DNA from: Modestobacter sp. VKM Ac-2985
GTDB lineage: Bacteria; Actinomycetota; Actinomycetes; Mycobacteriales; Geodermatophilaceae
Direction of reading: 5' to 3'
Assembly (NCBI RefSeq): GCF_026967925.1
Contig: NZ_JAPVBI010000002.1
Span: 859,628-923,627, forward strand
Length of the DNA: 64,000 bases
Both the position numbers and the translations under genes were made by a program. Under the pieces are notes generated by a model. The model was not told where the DNA came from, did not search any database, and worked only from the letters and a program-made list of their open reading frames with translations. Below, piece by piece: positions 47,810 through 57,140 of the stretch (position 1 is its first letter; the number at the start of each line of letters is the position of its first letter).

Positions 47810-48490
47810 TCAGCCGGCCCGCTCGACGATCGGGCGCAGCAGCGCCGCCAGCTCCGCCGGGGCGGCCAGGAACGGTGAGTGGCCGGCGTCCAGCCGGAGC
47901 ACGGTGCCGGCGCGCGCGGACATCGCCTCCTGGGCGGCCACCGGGATGGCCTGGTCCTGCTCGCAGACGACGTAGGTGCTCGGCAGCTCGGTCCAGGCGG
48001 CGCGGCTCAGCGGCTGGGTGAGCGCGGCCGTGGACTGCAGCTGCAGCTCGGCCACCGCCTGCCGGGTGAGCTCCGGGGAGACGCCGTTGTAGAAGACCGC
48101 CTCGGGTGTGGTGGCCCGGACGTGCGTCGGGTACAGCTCCTGCCAGGACGGGACCTGACCGCCCAGGCTGCTCACCAGCGAGTCGCCCACGTCGAGCTGG
48201 AAGGCGCACAGGTAGACCAGGTGCGCCACGCCCAGCTCGGCGGTGGCCGCCTCGCTGATCGGGATCCCGCCGTAGGAGTGCCCCACCAGGACCGCCGGCC
48301 CCTCGAGGCCGGCGAGCGCGTCCCGGACGGCGGCGGCGTCGGCGGTGAGGTCACCGAGGGACTGCGGGTCGGTGCCGGAGCTGGGCAGCGCGACGCGGAC
48401 GACGTCGACGCCGGGCAGGTGGTCGACCAGCGGCTGCCAGCACCACGGGGTGTGCCAGGCGCCGTGGACCAGGACCAGGGTGGCGGGCAT
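47810..48490 (-). CDS. Alpha/beta hydrolase
   Basis: 226 residues, small esterase-like fold: LVLVHGAWHTPWCWQPL (oxyanion hole), nucleophile Ser in VGHSYGGIPI, acid in CEQDQAIP and His in LDAGHSPFLAAP. It resembles plant-type methyl-esterase/salicylate-esterase-like hydrolases; the substrate is unknown. It lies on the opposite strand between tsaE and tsaB, so it interrupts the t6A run. No signal peptide. Confidence 0.88.
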   Translation of the reverse strand: MPATLVLVHGAWHTPWCWQPLVDHLPGVDVVRVALPSSGTDPQSLGDLTADAAAVRDALAGLEGPAVLVGHSYGGIPISEAATAELGVAHLVYLCAFQLDVGDSLVSSLGGQVPSWQELYPTHVRATTPEAVFYNGVSPELTRQAVAELQLQSTAALTQPLSRAAWTELPSTYVVCEQDQAIPVAAQEAMSARAGTVLRLDAGHSPFLAAPAELAALLRPIVERAG

Positions 48491-48598
48491 GGGGTTCCTC
48501 GTCGTCGGGGGCGGTGGACGCGCAGTTGATCAACAAGGGGGTCCCGGGCGCAACCTCCCGGCCGCTGCCGACGGGGGCGGCATCTACCCTCGACGGTC

Positions 48599-49228
48599 GT
48601 GCTCGTCCTCGCGCTCGACACGGCCACCCCGACCCTCGTGGTCGGCCTCGCCCGCTGGACCGCCGGTGGCCCCGCCGACGTGCTCACCGAGCGCGGGCTG
48701 CCCTCGGGCAACCGGCACGCCGAGCTGCTCACCCCCGCGATCCGGGAGGCCCTCGGCACCGCCGGCGTCGCGATGGCCGACCTGGACGCCGTCGTCGTCG
48801 GACTCGGGCCGGGACCGTTCACCGGCCTGCGGGTCGGCATCGTCAGCGCAGCTGCCCTGGGGGACGCCCGCGGGATCCCGGTGCACGGGGTCTGCTCGCT
48901 GGACGCGGTCGGCGACGGCGCCCGGTCGGTGGTCACCGACGCCCGGCGCAAGGAGGTCCACTGGGCCACCTACGACGAGGCGGGGGTGCGGCTCTCCGGT
49001 CCCGGCGTCGACCGGCCGGAGGACGCCCCGGTCACCGACCCGGTCGTCGGGGACGTCCGGTTCGCCGAGCGGCTGGGCCGCGAGGTCATCGCCGCCGAGG
49101 TCACCACGGCCGGGCTGCTCCGCGCCGCCCTGCCCCTGTTCGACCGACCACCGGCACCGCTGGAGCCGCTGTACCTGCGCCGTCCCGACGCGGTGCCCTC
49201 GGTGACCCGCAAGCCGGTGAGCCAGTGA
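48599..49228 (+). CDS. tsaB: tRNA t6A biosynthesis protein TsaB
   Basis: 209 residues. TsaB is the inactive ASKHA partner that scaffolds Tsa[18 protein letters not shown] at the N-terminus, [13 protein letters not shown], and [22 protein letters not shown] are diagnostic. GTG start. It overlaps rimI by GTGA. It is divergent from the hydrolase gene, so its promoter should lie in the 108-bp gap. Confidence 0.97.
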   Translation: MLVLALDTATPTLVVGLARWTAGGPADVLTERGLPSGNRHAELLTPAIREALGTAGVAMADLDAVVVGLGPGPFTGLRVGIVSAAALGDARGIPVHGVCSLDAVGDGARSVVTDARRKEVHWATYDEAGVRLSGPGVDRPEDAPVTDPVVGDVRFAERLGREVIAAEVTTAGLLRAALPLFDRPPAPLEPLYLRRPDAVPSVTRKPVSQ

Positions 49229-49686
49229 GCGTGCAGCTGCGGGACATGACGGTCGACGACCTGACCGCGGTGATGGCCCTGGAGGAGGAGCTCTTCGCCC
49301 CCGACACCTGGACCGAGTGGATGTACCGGGACGAGCTCGCCCGCCCCGACACCCGGCACTACCTGGTGGCCGTCGACGCCCACGCCGATGCCGCAGCCGT
49401 CCTCGGCTACGCGGGGCTGATCAGCTACCCCTACGAGGCGCACATCGCGACCATCGGGGTCACCGGCACGCGGCAGCACGAGGGGATCGGGGCGTTGCTG
49501 CTGGACGCCCTGCTCGCCGAGGCGGACGGGCGGCGCACCCCGGTGCTGCTGGAGGTGCGCGAGGACGACGAGGCGACCCAGGCGTTCTACCGCCGGCGCG
49601 GGTTCGCCGAGATCGGCCGCCGCCCGAACTACTACCCGCTCAGTGGGAAGGACGCCGTCGTGATGCTGCGGGAGGTGCGGCGATGA
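49225..49686 (+). CDS. rimI: Ribosomal protein S18 alanine N-acetyltransferase (GNAT)
   Basis: 153 residues. GNAT fold: [22 protein letters not shown], the CoA loop [20 protein letters not shown], and [27 protein letters not shown]. RimI acetylates the N-terminus of S18; its place between tsaB and tsaD is conserved. GTG start overlaps the tsaB stop, and its end overlaps tsaD by ATGA. Confidence 0.96.
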   Translation: MSVQLRDMTVDDLTAVMALEEELFAPDTWTEWMYRDELARPDTRHYLVAVDAHADAAAVLGYAGLISYPYEAHIATIGVTGTRQHEGIGALLLDALLAEADGRRTPVLLEVREDDEATQAFYRRRGFAEIGRRPNYYPLSGKDAVVMLREVRR

Positions 49687-50717
49687 GCCAGCCGCTGGTG
49701 CTGGGGTTCGAGACCTCGTGCGACGAGACCGGCATCGGGCTGGTGCGCGGGCAGACGCTGCTGTCCGACGCGCTGGCCACGTCCATGGCCGAGCACGAGC
49801 GCTTCGGCGGGGTGGTCCCGGAGATCGCCAGCCGGGCGCACCTGGAGGCGATGGTCCCGACCGTGCACCGGTCACTGGCCGACGCCGGGGTGACCCTGCG
49901 CGACGTCGACGCGATCGCGGTCACCGCCGGCCCGGGGCTCACCGGCGCGCTGCTCGTGGGGGTGGCCGCGGCCAAGGCCTACGCGCTGGCCCTCGACGTC
50001 CCGCTGTACGGGGTGAACCACCTGGCCGCGCACGTCGCCGTCGACGAACTGGAGCACGGCCGGCTGGCCGAGCCCTCGATCGCGCTGCTCGTCTCCGGGG
50101 GGCACAGCTCGCTGCTGCTGGTGCCCGACCTCGCGCAGGAGGTGCAGGAGCTGGGCCGGACGATCGACGACGCGGCGGGGGAGGCCTTCGACAAGGTCGC
50201 CCGGGTGCTCGACCTGCCGTTCCCGGGCGGGCCCCCGATCGACCGGGCCGCCCGCGAGGGCGACCGGCGGGCGATCCCGTTCCCGCGTGGCCTGACCGGC
50301 CCCCGCGACGCGGCCTACGACTTCTCCTTCTCCGGCCTGAAGACGGCGGTGGCCCGCTGGGTGGAGGGCCGCCAGCGCGCCGGGGAGGCGATCTCGGTCG
50401 CCGACGTCTCTGCGTCCTTCCAGGAGGCGGTGGTCGACGTGCTGACCGCCAAGGCGGTGCGGGCCTGCCGCGACCACGGGGTGGACCACCTGGTCATCGG
50501 GGGCGGGGTGGCGGCCAACTCCCGGCTGCGCGCCCTGGCCCAGGAGCGCTGCGACGCCGCCGGGATCGTGCTGCGCACCCCGAGCCCGCGGCTGTGCACC
50601 GACAACGGCGCGATGGTGGCCGCGCTCGGCTCGCGCCTGGTCGAGGCAGGGGTGGCCCCGGCGCCGGTAGACCTGGGCGCCGACAGCTCGATGCCGATCG
50701 ACCTCATTAGTACGTGA
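49683..50717 (+). CDS. tsaD: tRNA N6-adenosine threonylcarbamoyltransferase TsaD
   Basis: 344 residues. It transfers threonylcarbamoyl to A37 of ANN-decoding tRNAs. The metal ligands are in NHLAAHVA (HxxxH) and the C-terminal [33 protein letters not shown] and [14 protein letters not shown] are conserved. The last residues (IDLIST) run into the A+T-richer island, so the native end may have been replaced. A decayed copy of its codons from about 50390 to 50563 lies at 53327. Confidence 0.97.
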   Translation: MSQPLVLGFETSCDETGIGLVRGQTLLSDALATSMAEHERFGGVVPEIASRAHLEAMVPTVHRSLADAGVTLRDVDAIAVTAGPGLTGALLVGVAAAKAYALALDVPLYGVNHLAAHVAVDELEHGRLAEPSIALLVSGGHSSLLLVPDLAQEVQELGRTIDDAAGEAFDKVARVLDLPFPGGPPIDRAAREGDRRAIPFPRGLTGPRDAAYDFSFSGLKTAVARWVEGRQRAGEAISVADVSASFQEAVVDVLTAKAVRACRDHGVDHLVIGGGVAANSRLRALAQERCDAAGIVLRTPSPRLCTDNGAMVAALGSRLVEAGVAPAPVDLGADSSMPIDLIST

Positions 50718-50752
50718 AGATTGTACGGCCCTGGCCAGTTGACGCATCCGCG

Positions 50753-50783
50753 TTGCGCTAGACGAGTGGGTCACCGCTATATG
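50753..50783 (+). promoter_or_regulatory. Possible promoter of the SIR2-type gene
   Basis: TTGCGC (50753-50758), 19-base spacer and TATATG (50778-50783). Weak -35 and a long spacer. TTGACG at 50739 is another -35 candidate, but it has no -10 at the right distance. Confidence 0.25.
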
Positions 50784-50818
50784 GTGATCGCACTCGACCA
50801 ACTGGAGAGATGCTGAGC

Positions 50819-53266
50819 ATGTGCGATCTGGGTCTTTCGGCGGGCGATCTAACAGCGTTGCGACGCGCTGCTGCGAACAGTAGCTATCACCTGCTGTTGG
50901 GGGCGGGTGCCAGCCTTGACTCGCAGTCCGCAGACGGGCGACTCCTTCCTGGCGCAAAGAGGCTCGCCGAGGAGTTGAGTACGCAATTCGATGTGCCAGT
51001 AGAAGACGGTGACCTGCTTTGGCGCATCTACTCCCGTGCAGTAGATAAGCAGGGTGGCGCTGCGGTCTACGCATGGTTGCGCAGGCGGTTCGCGATGGTG
51101 GACCCTCCTGCTTGGATGGACCAGTATGCCCGCTTCCCCTGGGAGTTCGTATGGACACTTAACCTGGACGACTCATTCGAGCGTTCCTACTCGCGGGTCG
51201 CTAACGATGAGTCCCGCGCTTTGCGTACGGTTTCCTGGGATGACGAGTTTCGGCTTAGTCGCGAATTGGCGGTAGTGCACCTGCATGGGCATGTGCTCGA
51301 TAGTGCGCCTCGCTCATTGGTCTTTTCGCTCAGTGAGTACGCGGACGCCGCAGTAGCCAGGTCGGCTTGGCCGCTCGCCTTCCGCGATACGTACGGGGTG
51401 AGTCCAATGGTGATCATCGGCGCACGGCTTCGCGATGAGCCTGATATTGAAGCCATCGTAGGAAGACGGCTTCCCGAACACGATGCGCCAAGCTTCTACG
51501 TAAGTCCGGACATATCGCCGGCCGTGGAAGCGGATCTGCGCGCGTGGCGCCTAGTGCCTGTCAGAATGACTGCCGAAGAGTTTGCTGACGTATGGGGGGA
51601 ACTGGCGGGTGTGGATCTTAATGTCGCGCCGACTCGTTTGGAAGAACTGGCCTTTAGGGTAGGTCGACAATTTCGAGAGCTGACTACGAACAAGACGGTC
51701 AAGATCCCCAGGAATCACGACCTCCTGGGTGGCGACGAACCGATCTGGGATGACGTCCGGTCGTCTATCCACGCCGAGTTGGACTGGATTAGGTCAGGCG
51801 CTGCTCTTGTGCGCCGCTTCGGGCAGTCTATTCCTGCTTCGAGCGCTCTCATCTACACCGGTAAAAGACTGTCAGGTAGGAGCACTGGACTCTATGCCAT
51901 AGCGCTCGCATTTAGGCGACAGTCATGGCGCGTACTTCTTTACACTAAAGATGAACGACCAGATGTGGACGCCATCGTTCAGTATGCTGCGGACGGTAGA
52001 GCTCTACTGCTGATCTTCGACGGCATCGCGGATATCGCAGAGGATGTTGCAACCCTGCTGCGCAGAGCCCGCAATGCCGGTTTACAAATATCGGTGCTCG
52101 CGGTCGACCAGTTCGAGCGTAGCGCTGGAATCATTGGTCGAATCCCGCCTAACCTTCTCGTGGATGGCAAGACGCGTTCGATCAACTCGCGACTAACGAG
52201 TACGGACGCCGGGCGACTGGTCGACAGGCTGCAGGCCGCCGGTCGTCTGGGGCGGCTCGAAGCGGTGCGCACCGACCGCGAACGAATCGCGCACTTCCGC
52301 CGCCATGAGCTCTTTGCCGCCATGGCGGAATTGGCGGATGCACCCGGCTTTGGCCGTCGGGTGGGTGTCGAGGTTGGCGCGGTGGAGTCGGAAGAAGACT
52401 TGGTGCTTCTACTGTTCGCCTCAGTGGCGGCTCGCGTCGATCGGCGACTTCCCGTCATTGATGCCGCCCAAATGATGCAGATGCCGAGTGAGCAAATCGT
52501 CCGCATGATCAGGGGTGAACAGCTATCCTCGGTGCTGTCAACCGACGGCCGTCTGGTCGGCACTCGTCAACGTTGGTTGGCGTTGCAGCCAGTCATTGAC
52601 CGTTTAGGCGAACAGTCAGCGCTCTCACTTCTGAGTGCAGCAATCGGTCGCCTGTCGAGTCGGCTCAGTCGGTCCAGTCAACGAGAAAGGAATGCTACAT
52701 CCCTGCTCGTTGGGTCACTTATGGCTTACAGGAATGTAGCTGCAATATTCCCGCACGGTAATCACGAAGCCTGGTACGAAAGTCTGTTTAACAGCTTTGG
52801 TAGTTGGAGTGGGCGCTACTGGGAGCAGCGCGCGATCATGAGTAGACACTTGGGTGAAACGAGTGATGACGCATTAGCGCGGGCGGAGTCCTATGCGCAG
52901 CGTGCGATCTCGCTCCGGGAAGACGCCTACTCTTACACGACCCTTGGCACTGTGCTTGCAGCCCGTGGCGCGAAGGCCGATCGGACCCAGTTGGGCGACT
53001 ACTACGATCGCACTTATGATGCCTTCGAAAAAGCCAGCGATCTGGACCCCGAAAATCTGGTCACATGGCTGGCGTTCCTGTCGCACACGCTTCGACTACT
53101 TGAGCGACTCGCTATCGACGGAGAAGTGGATGAGTTGTGGGGTCGTCTTACGGAAGACTGGCTGAGAATTCATGACAACGTCTCTTCCGTATTCGCGGCT
53201 ACAGAAGACACTCGTCTGGAACTGGCGCGACTGCTCAGTCGGTATCAAACCATTATCAGTGCGTAG
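50819..53266 (+). CDS. SIR2-like / degenerate P-loop / TPR-like protein, candidate phage-defence gene
   Basis: 815 residues from ATG 50819 (SD-like GGAGAG 9 bases upstream); ATG 50810 would add three. The SIR2-like N-terminus (about 20-260) has GAGAS at 28-32, TLNLDD at 113-118, HLHGH at 154-158 and IIGARLRDEPD at 199-209. The middle carries a Walker-A-like GxxxxGRST at 348-356, with Arg where Lys is usual, and a Walker-B-like LLLIFDG at 396-402. Helical repeats near 683-762 look like TPR. Known SIR2-effector defence proteins degrade NAD+ when their sensor domain detects phage; that role here is inference. It is a single gene with at least three TTA codons, in foreign-looking DNA behind tsaD. 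Confidence 0.8.
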   Translation: MCDLGLSAGDLTALRRAAANSSYHLLLGAGASLDSQSADGRLLPGAKRLAEELSTQFDVPVEDGDLLWRIYSRAVDKQGGAAVYAWLRRRFAMVDPPAWMDQYARFPWEFVWTLNLDDSFERSYSRVANDESRALRTVSWDDEFRLSRELAVVHLHGHVLDSAPRSLVFSLSEYADAAVARSAWPLAFRDTYGVSPMVIIGARLRDEPDIEAIVGRRLPEHDAPSFYVSPDISPAVEADLRAWRLVPVRMTAEEFADVWGELAGVDLNVAPTRLEELAFRVGRQFRELTTNKTVKIPRNHDLLGGDEPIWDDVRSSIHAELDWIRSGAALVRRFGQSIPASSALIYTGKRLSGRSTGLYAIALAFRRQSWRVLLYTKDERPDVDAIVQYAADGRALLLIFDGIADIAEDVATLLRRARNAGLQISVLAVDQFERSAGIIGRIPPNLLVDGKTRSINSRLTSTDAGRLVDRLQAAGRLGRLEAVRTDRERIAHFRRHELFAAMAELADAPGFGRRVGVEVGAVESEEDLVLLLFASVAARVDRRLPVIDAAQMMQMPSEQIVRMIRGEQLSSVLSTDGRLVGTRQRWLALQPVIDRLGEQSALSLLSAAIGRLSSRLSRSSQRERNATSLLVGSLMAYRNVAAIFPHGNHEAWYESLFNSFGSWSGRYWEQRAIMSRHLGETSDDALARAESYAQRAISLREDAYSYTTLGTVLAARGAKADRTQLGDYYDRTYDAFEKASDLDPENLVTWLAFLSHTLRLLERLAIDGEVDELWGRLTEDWLRIHDNVSSVFAATEDTRLELARLLSRYQTIISA

Positions 53267-53326
53267 TCTTTTCCTTGGCTTGTCATCGATAATTCAAACA
53301 AGGGGCCCGCCTCCTTGTGTAGACAG

Positions 53327-53475
53327 TGGTCTCGGCGTCGTCTCGGGCCGCGGTGGTCGACGTGCTGACCGCCAACGGTGCGGGTCTTTCGCGGCCAGAG
53401 AGTCGACCACCTGGTGCTCGGTGGGGCCAACTCGCGGCTGCTTGCATGGCCCAGGGGGCCGCTGCACTGCCGCGA
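53327..53475 (+). pseudogene. tsaD: Decayed internal fragment of tsaD
   Basis: This stretch aligns in the same orientation with tsaD 50390-50563. It includes a 26-base exact match, then recognisable counterparts of the codons for [13 protein letters not shown] and the TGGCCCAGG block, with several small deletions that destroy the frame. It covers only an internal segment and stops about 5 bases before the end of the methyltransferase gene. It is not translatable as TsaD. Confidence 0.75.
53350..53375 (+). repeat. 26-base exact direct repeat of tsaD 50427-50452
   Basis: The best-preserved part of the decayed tsaD fragment. Its partner lies in the tsaD codons for AVVDVLTAK. The two copies are 2.9 kb apart and flank the SIR2-type gene, so they could support deletion of the insert by recombination. 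Confidence 0.85.
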
Positions 53476-53479
53476 TATG

Positions 53480-54745
53480 TCACGAGGGGTCGCAGACCAG
53501 CACGGTGGGGGCGCCGGCGACGCGGGTGACGACGACGACCGCGCTGCCCTCGCCGGGGCCGCGCAGCTGGCGGGCCAGCGCCTCGGGCTCGATCGGCGAG
53601 CCCCGCTTCTTCACTACCACCCGGCCGATCCCGCGTGCCCGCAGCAGCGCCTTCAGCTTCTTCAGGTTGAACGGCAGCACCTCGCTCACCCGGTAGGAGC
53701 TGACCCACGGGGAGTCCGCTGCCGCGTCGGAGGTCAGGTAGGCGATCGTCGGGTCGACCAGGGTCGCGTCCAGCTCGGCGGCGGCGAGGGAGACCAGGCC
53801 GGAGCGGATGACCGCCGGGTCGGGCTCGTGCAGCCAGCCGCGCACCGGGCCCGGCTCGGCATCACCGGGGTCGGCGTCCGCGGTCAGCTCGTGCACTCCG
53901 CCGTCCCGGTCGATCACGGTGGCCCGGCGCCAGGTGCGCGAGGGCGCCCGTCCCCACAGCAGCGCCTCGACGATCGACCCGCCCATCGACACCCACTCCG
54001 CCTCGACCCCGGCCGGCACCCGGTCGTGGTCCAGCCCCGGAGCCACCTTCACCAGGCAGGTGGGCACGGCGTCCAGCAGCGCCTGCACCGTCGACCACTT
54101 TGGGGACCAGCGGTCGGGGTCGAGCTGGCGACGCCCGCCGGCCCGCCGGGCGGGATCGAGGACGGCGGCGTCGCAGCCGGCCACCCGGCCCTCGCTCGCG
54201 GCGGCCACCAGCTGGACGGCGTCGGCGTCGCGGACCTCGACACCGGGGAGCCCGGACGCCGCGGTGTTGAGCCGGGTGAGCTCGCGGGCGACCGGGTCCA
54301 GGTCGACGGCGACCACGGTGGCGCCGGCCCGGGCCAGCGCGATGGTGTCGGTGCCGGCGGCGCAGCCGAGGTCGACCACCGACCGGACGCCGCCGGCCAG
54401 CAACCGGGCGGCCCGCCGGTCGGCGAGCACCGGCCGGCCGGCCTGCTCCAGTGCGTCGGCGGTGAAGAAGAGCCGGTCGGCGTCGGCGCCGAACACCGGC
54501 CGGGCCCGCTCCCGCTGCCGGGCGATGCCCCAGGCCGGGCCGGCCAGCTCCACGCCCACCTCGGCCCGCAGCCGGGTCAGCGCGGTGACCGCGTCGGCGC
54601 GTCCGGCCAGGAGCTCCCGGGCGCGGGTCAGCGCCGCCCCACCGGCCGGGGTCGCGAGGGCCTGCAGCTGGCGCACCGTCTCCGCGGCCTGCCCGCCGGG
54701 CTCGTCGTCGTGGGGGTCGCCGGGCACCGGCACAGCCTGGCGCAT
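53480..54745 (-). CDS. Class I SAM-dependent methyltransferase with THUMP-like C-terminus
   Basis: 421 residues from ATG 54745. A helical N-terminal part leads to the SAM-binding VVDLGCAAGTDTIALARAGATVVAVDLDP, with AAVLDPARR as the motif IV region. The C-terminal ~75 residues (SEVLPFNLKKLKALLRARGIG, then VVVKKRGSPIEPE) form the THUMP-like domain seen in actinobacteria near groES. An RNA substrate is likely but unproven. Upstream frame to 54877 rejected as it crosses the CIRCE region. Divergent from groES. Confidence 0.88.
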   Translation of the reverse strand: MRQAVPVPGDPHDDEPGGQAAETVRQLQALATPAGGAALTRARELLAGRADAVTALTRLRAEVGVELAGPAWGIARQRERARPVFGADADRLFFTADALEQAGRPVLADRRAARLLAGGVRSVVDLGCAAGTDTIALARAGATVVAVDLDPVARELTRLNTAASGLPGVEVRDADAVQLVAAASEGRVAGCDAAVLDPARRAGGRRQLDPDRWSPKWSTVQALLDAVPTCLVKVAPGLDHDRVPAGVEAEWVSMGGSIVEALLWGRAPSRTWRRATVIDRDGGVHELTADADPGDAEPGPVRGWLHEPDPAVIRSGLVSLAAAELDATLVDPTIAYLTSDAAADSPWVSSYRVSEVLPFNLKKLKALLRARGIGRVVVKKRGSPIEPEALARQLRGPGEGSAVVVVTRVAGAPTVLVCDPS

Positions 54746-54773
54746 CGCCGTCCCCACCTGGGCAGGACCCCGG

Positions 54774-54803
54774 TTGAGCGGCTGGCACTCACATGGGTAG
54801 AGT
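54774..54803 (+). promoter_or_regulatory. groES promoter
   Basis: TTGAGC (54774-54779), 18-base spacer, TAGAGT (54798-54803). The -10 box overlaps the right arm of the CIRCE operator, so HrcA binding would block it. Confidence 0.6.
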
Positions 54804-54808
54804 GCCAA
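54782..54808. promoter_or_regulatory. CIRCE operator (HrcA-binding)
   Basis: CTGGCACTC, nine bases, GAGTGCCAA. This matches the CIRCE consensus (TTAGCACTC-N9-GAGTGCTAA) at nearly all positions. It predicts heat-inducible groES-groEL expression through the HrcA repressor, whose gene is not in the window. Confidence 0.92.
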
Positions 54809-54917
54809 TCGACACGGGCCGGGCCCCGACCCCCGCGACGGCGAGGCCCAGCCCCCGTGCCACAGCATCAGCACCATCCATCGAGAGCCCGTCCGACACC
54901 GAAGGGGGCGTCACGAC

Positions 54918-55226
54918 GTGACGACCGCTACCAAGGTCAACATCAAGCCGCTCGAGGACCGCGTGGTGGTCCAGGCCAATGAGGCCGAGACCACCACCGC
55001 CTCCGGTCTGGTCATCCCGGACACCGCCAAGGAGAAGCCCCAGGAGGGCACCGTCATCGCTGTCGGCCCCGGCCGCGTCGACGACAACGGCAACCGGGTC
55101 CCGCTCGACGTGAACGTCGGCGACGTGGTCATCTACTCGAAGTACGGCGGCACCGAGGTGCGCTACGGCGGCGAGGACTACCTCGTCCTCTCCGCGCGCG
55201 ACCTGCTCGCCGTCGTCTCCAAGTAG
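54918..55226 (+). CDS. groES: Co-chaperonin GroES
   Basis: 102 residues, standard length. [37 protein letters not shown] contains the mobile loop that caps GroEL, and [34 protein letters not shown] closes the protein. GTG start after AAGGGGG. Controlled by the CIRCE element about 110 bases upstream. Followed by groEL after a 127-bp gap that holds a hairpin. Confidence 0.98.
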   Translation: MTTATKVNIKPLEDRVVVQANEAETTTASGLVIPDTAKEKPQEGTVIAVGPGRVDDNGNRVPLDVNVGDVVIYSKYGGTEVRYGGEDYLVLSARDLLAVVSK

Positions 55227-55267
55227 GACCCCGGCCCCGACAGGGGCCGCGCACGACACAGCACGAC

Positions 55268-55306
55268 ACCGCCCCGGCGACCCGAACCACCGGGTCCCGG
55301 GGCGGT
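55268..55306 (+). terminator. groES-groEL intergenic hairpin
   Basis: 16-bp stem with one bulged C and a 6-base AACCAC loop, midway in the gap. No second CIRCE is present before groEL, so groEL must be read through this element. Confidence 0.5.
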
Positions 55307-55341
55307 CGTCGTCTGCCTCCGTTCTCCTCCGCACCACCTGA

Positions 55342-56994
<1,653 letters not shown>

Positions 56995-57013
56995 GCTGAG
57001 CGCGACCGGTTGA

Positions 57014-57051
57014 CCTCCGCCCCCGTTCCCGTCTGGGAGCGGGGGCGGAGG
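57014..57051 (+). terminator. groEL terminator
   Basis: 17-bp stem (one G-T pair) with a GTCT loop, 19 bases after the groEL stop. Confidence 0.8.
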
Positions 57052-57140
57052 CGCTCCTGGCCGCCGGGTGGGCACACCCCGTGCGGGTCAGCCCGCCGAG
57101 GCCGGGCTCAAGCTGTCCGTCGGGCGGTCGATGGGGTGGT

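Larger units (their letters stand above)
50704..53326. mobile_element. Probable horizontally acquired insert carrying one SIR2-type gene
   Basis: Between the last codons of tsaD and a decayed tsaD fragment, the DNA is visibly richer in A and T than its flanks and uses codons such as TTA, ATA and AAT that are rare next door. It contains one large gene. No integrase, transposase, inverted repeat or target duplication was recognised, so the transfer mechanism is unknown. Boundaries are estimated from the composition change. Confidence 0.6.

Noticed and set aside
50704..53479. Insertion sequence or phage integration
   Set aside because: No transposase, integrase, terminal inverted repeats, tRNA target or clear target-site duplication; only the tsaD fragment brackets the insert.
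53326..53529. 67-codon plus-strand frame across the decayed tsaD fragment
   Set aside because: It does not keep the tsaD reading frame and encodes Arg/Ala-rich noise that overlaps the methyltransferase gene end.
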